Part shown: piece by piece, positions 61,729 to 64,000 of the stretch
How the letters are laid out: the number at the start of each line of letters is the position of its first letter
How positions within the stretch are numbered: the first letter of the stretch is position 1
Origin: Mycobacteroides chelonae
GTDB taxonomy: Bacteria; Actinomycetota; Actinomycetes; Mycobacteriales; Mycobacteriaceae
Assembly (NCBI RefSeq): GCF_016767715.1
Contig: NZ_CP050145.1
Location: forward strand, 124,001 to 188,000
Direction of reading: 5' to 3'
DNA: 64,000 bases
Notes under the pieces: model-generated
Databases searched by the model: none
Seen by the model: the letters and a program-made list of their open reading frames with translations, nothing else
What the model was told of the DNA's origin: nothing
Position numbers and translations under genes: made by a program

Positions 61729-62541
61729 CTATCCGGCCGGCGGAGCCGCCGCGGAGGCGGCTGCCGGGATGGCGCCCTTGATGAGGTCAACCGCCTGGGT
61801 GATGCCCAGCTGGTTCACGGCGCCCATCGCGTCGCTGATCAGGCTGCTGCCGCCACCGAGCCCGCTGCCGCCCCCGAGTGCGCTGGGGGTACCGAGGCCC
61901 GCCAGTGAGGGATCGGCAAGCGCCGGGTTGGTCAGTCCGGTGCCCAGGGCCGGGTTTGGCGTGATCGGGACTTCAGCGCCGGGGGAGGTCAGGCCCGCGG
62001 TCGATGCGGCCGGATCGGTGAGCGCCGGGTTCACGCCCGTCGGGCCGGTACCGGTGAGACTCGGGGTGCTGGCCGGAGCTGCCGGGTTGGTCAGTCCGGG
62101 GTTGGTCAGCGCCGGGTCGGTGAGACTCGGGGTGGTGGTAGCGCCCGGGCTGGTGAGTCCGGGGTTGGTCAGGGCCGGGTTGGTCAGCGACGACGAGGGG
62201 CTGGTGAGCCCGCCCGGAGTGGTGAGCCCACCGGGCGAGGTCAGCGCGGGGTTGGCGCCGCCAAGGCTGCCGAGCCCTCCGCCACCCAGGCCGGGGATGT
62301 TGAGACCGGACAGCCCGGGGATCTGCACGCCGAACTGGGACGTCATCTGTTGAACAGCGCCCATGACCTCACCGGGGAGGTCGGACACGATCGCGGCCTG
62401 CACGAATTCCTGCTGTGAGGGTGCGGGCGCGGCGGTCTGGGTCATGTTGGTCGCGAGGGCAATGGCAAACGGACTTGCGACGGCCAGCGCGGCGACCGAG
62501 CTCAAGGCTGTCGAAAGCCGGCGGCGGCGACGATTAGGCAC
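61729..62541 (-). CDS. erp: Exported repetitive protein Erp
   Basis: 270-residue secreted protein with a signal sequence (RRRRRLSTALSSVAALAVASPFAIALA), a globular N-terminal part, and a middle of degenerate LTNPGL/LTSPG-type repeats (about 95-205) characteristic of mycobacterial Erp, followed by a hydrophobic C-terminal helix region (about 220-262). In other mycobacteria Erp affects virulence and envelope stability. GTG 62541 has GAGGAG seven bases upstream; the open frame before it is not conserved. Divergent from glf, matching the Rv3810-Rv3809c neighbourhood. Confidence 0.88.
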   Translation of the reverse strand: MPNRRRRRLSTALSSVAALAVASPFAIALATNMTQTAAPAPSQQEFVQAAIVSDLPGEVMGAVQQMTSQFGVQIPGLSGLNIPGLGGGGLGSLGGANPALTSPGGLTTPGGLTSPSSSLTNPALTNPGLTSPGATTTPSLTDPALTNPGLTNPAAPASTPSLTGTGPTGVNPALTDPAASTAGLTSPGAEVPITPNPALGTGLTNPALADPSLAGLGTPSALGGGSGLGGGSSLISDAMGAVNQLGITQAVDLIKGAIPAAASAAAPPAG

Positions 62542-62809
62542 GGAAGTCTCCTCAATATCGGGTCGATCACTTATGGTGTTCTGCGGTTTTGCGTGTTCTG
62601 TCACGGGTTTTCCCGCGGGTGTCGGATCGGTGGATCGGCACCGGAACCGACGCTTTCGATGGTAACCAGAGTTACTGGTGTGACTAATGGGACGAAACCA
62701 AATCGTGAGCCAATTGCGACCGGATCCGTACCTGCGAACCCGGGTACAGCCGTTCTTCACGGGGCGGATGTCGCTGTCAGGGGCTCGCGGTACCGGTCCA
62801 GTACCCTGA

Positions 62810-64000
<1,191 letters not shown>

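Noticed and set aside
62019..62280. Possible CRISPR-like repeats
   Set aside because: The repeats are irregular, in frame, and encode the LTNPG-type repeats of Erp; there are no constant spacers or cas genes.

Overview
The window reads as the chromosome of a mycobacterium, most likely a rapid grower close to the abscessus/chelonae group. The evidence is high GC, frequent GTG starts, IdeR iron boxes, PE/PPE/EspG proteins, F420-type enzymes, an Erp protein and UDP-galactopyranose mutase. Gene order follows the M. tuberculosis block Rv3846 (sodA) to Rv3809c (glf), known to lie near oriC, with insertions. The species call is inference.

Positions 1-27433 are mostly conserved backbone. They carry sodA, a 51-residue membrane protein, msrA, a rhodanese, a zinc-ribbon/DUF4328 membrane protein, glpQ1, a diguanylate cyclase and a methyltransferase. 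Two tandem ferritins follow, the first behind two IdeR boxes, then an LCP ligase, a CPBP protease, a hydrolase, an IdeR-boxed DUF2470 protein, pheA and a phosphatase. A three-gene PE-PPE-EspG cassette (13.8-16.0 kb) sits between the homologues of Rv3837c and Rv3836. After it come the Rv3836 and Rv3835 homologues, an ankyrin protein, a GAF protein, serS, a putative FDOR, the Rv3818-like Rieske/beta-lactamase-fold protein, MarR, an ATPase with a membrane partner, and a nitronate monooxygenase-tautomerase-LysR group.

Positions about 27578-55060 are an accessory island. Its left edge cuts a minus-strand gene, leaving only 47 C-terminal codons. The first 4 kb hold a degenerate tRNA-Ala-like gene, a divergent ribbon-helix-helix-like regulator, a large PIN-GNAT-PUA-like fusion with an ASCH partner, and a decayed Tn554-type recombinase with a DUF6262 partner. 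The rest is a redox and lipid-type gene set: AurF-like diiron oxygenase, two LLM flavoproteins, SnoaL-like protein, GMC oxidase, TauD dioxygenase, an AKR-methyltransferase-nitroreductase-PapA operon beside an XRE regulator, and a TetR-flanked run of two paralogous alpha/beta hydrolases, an enoyl-CoA hydratase, SDRs and a quinone reductase-like enzyme. Gene fragments and gene-poor gaps show repeated rearrangement.

From 55.1 kb the backbone resumes: mgtE with a strong leader hairpin, an SDR, two tandem acyltransferases with a HAD phosphatase, a PGRP-type amidase, erp and glf, which runs off the window end.

The best candidate for an undescribed system is the RHH / PIN-GNAT-PUA / ASCH locus at 28.07-30.52 kb, with a 12-bp-arm palindrome in the divergent promoter and a tRNA-like gene alongside. 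Second is the stand-alone PE-PPE-EspG cassette, and third the AKR-methyltransferase-nitroreductase-PapA operon.
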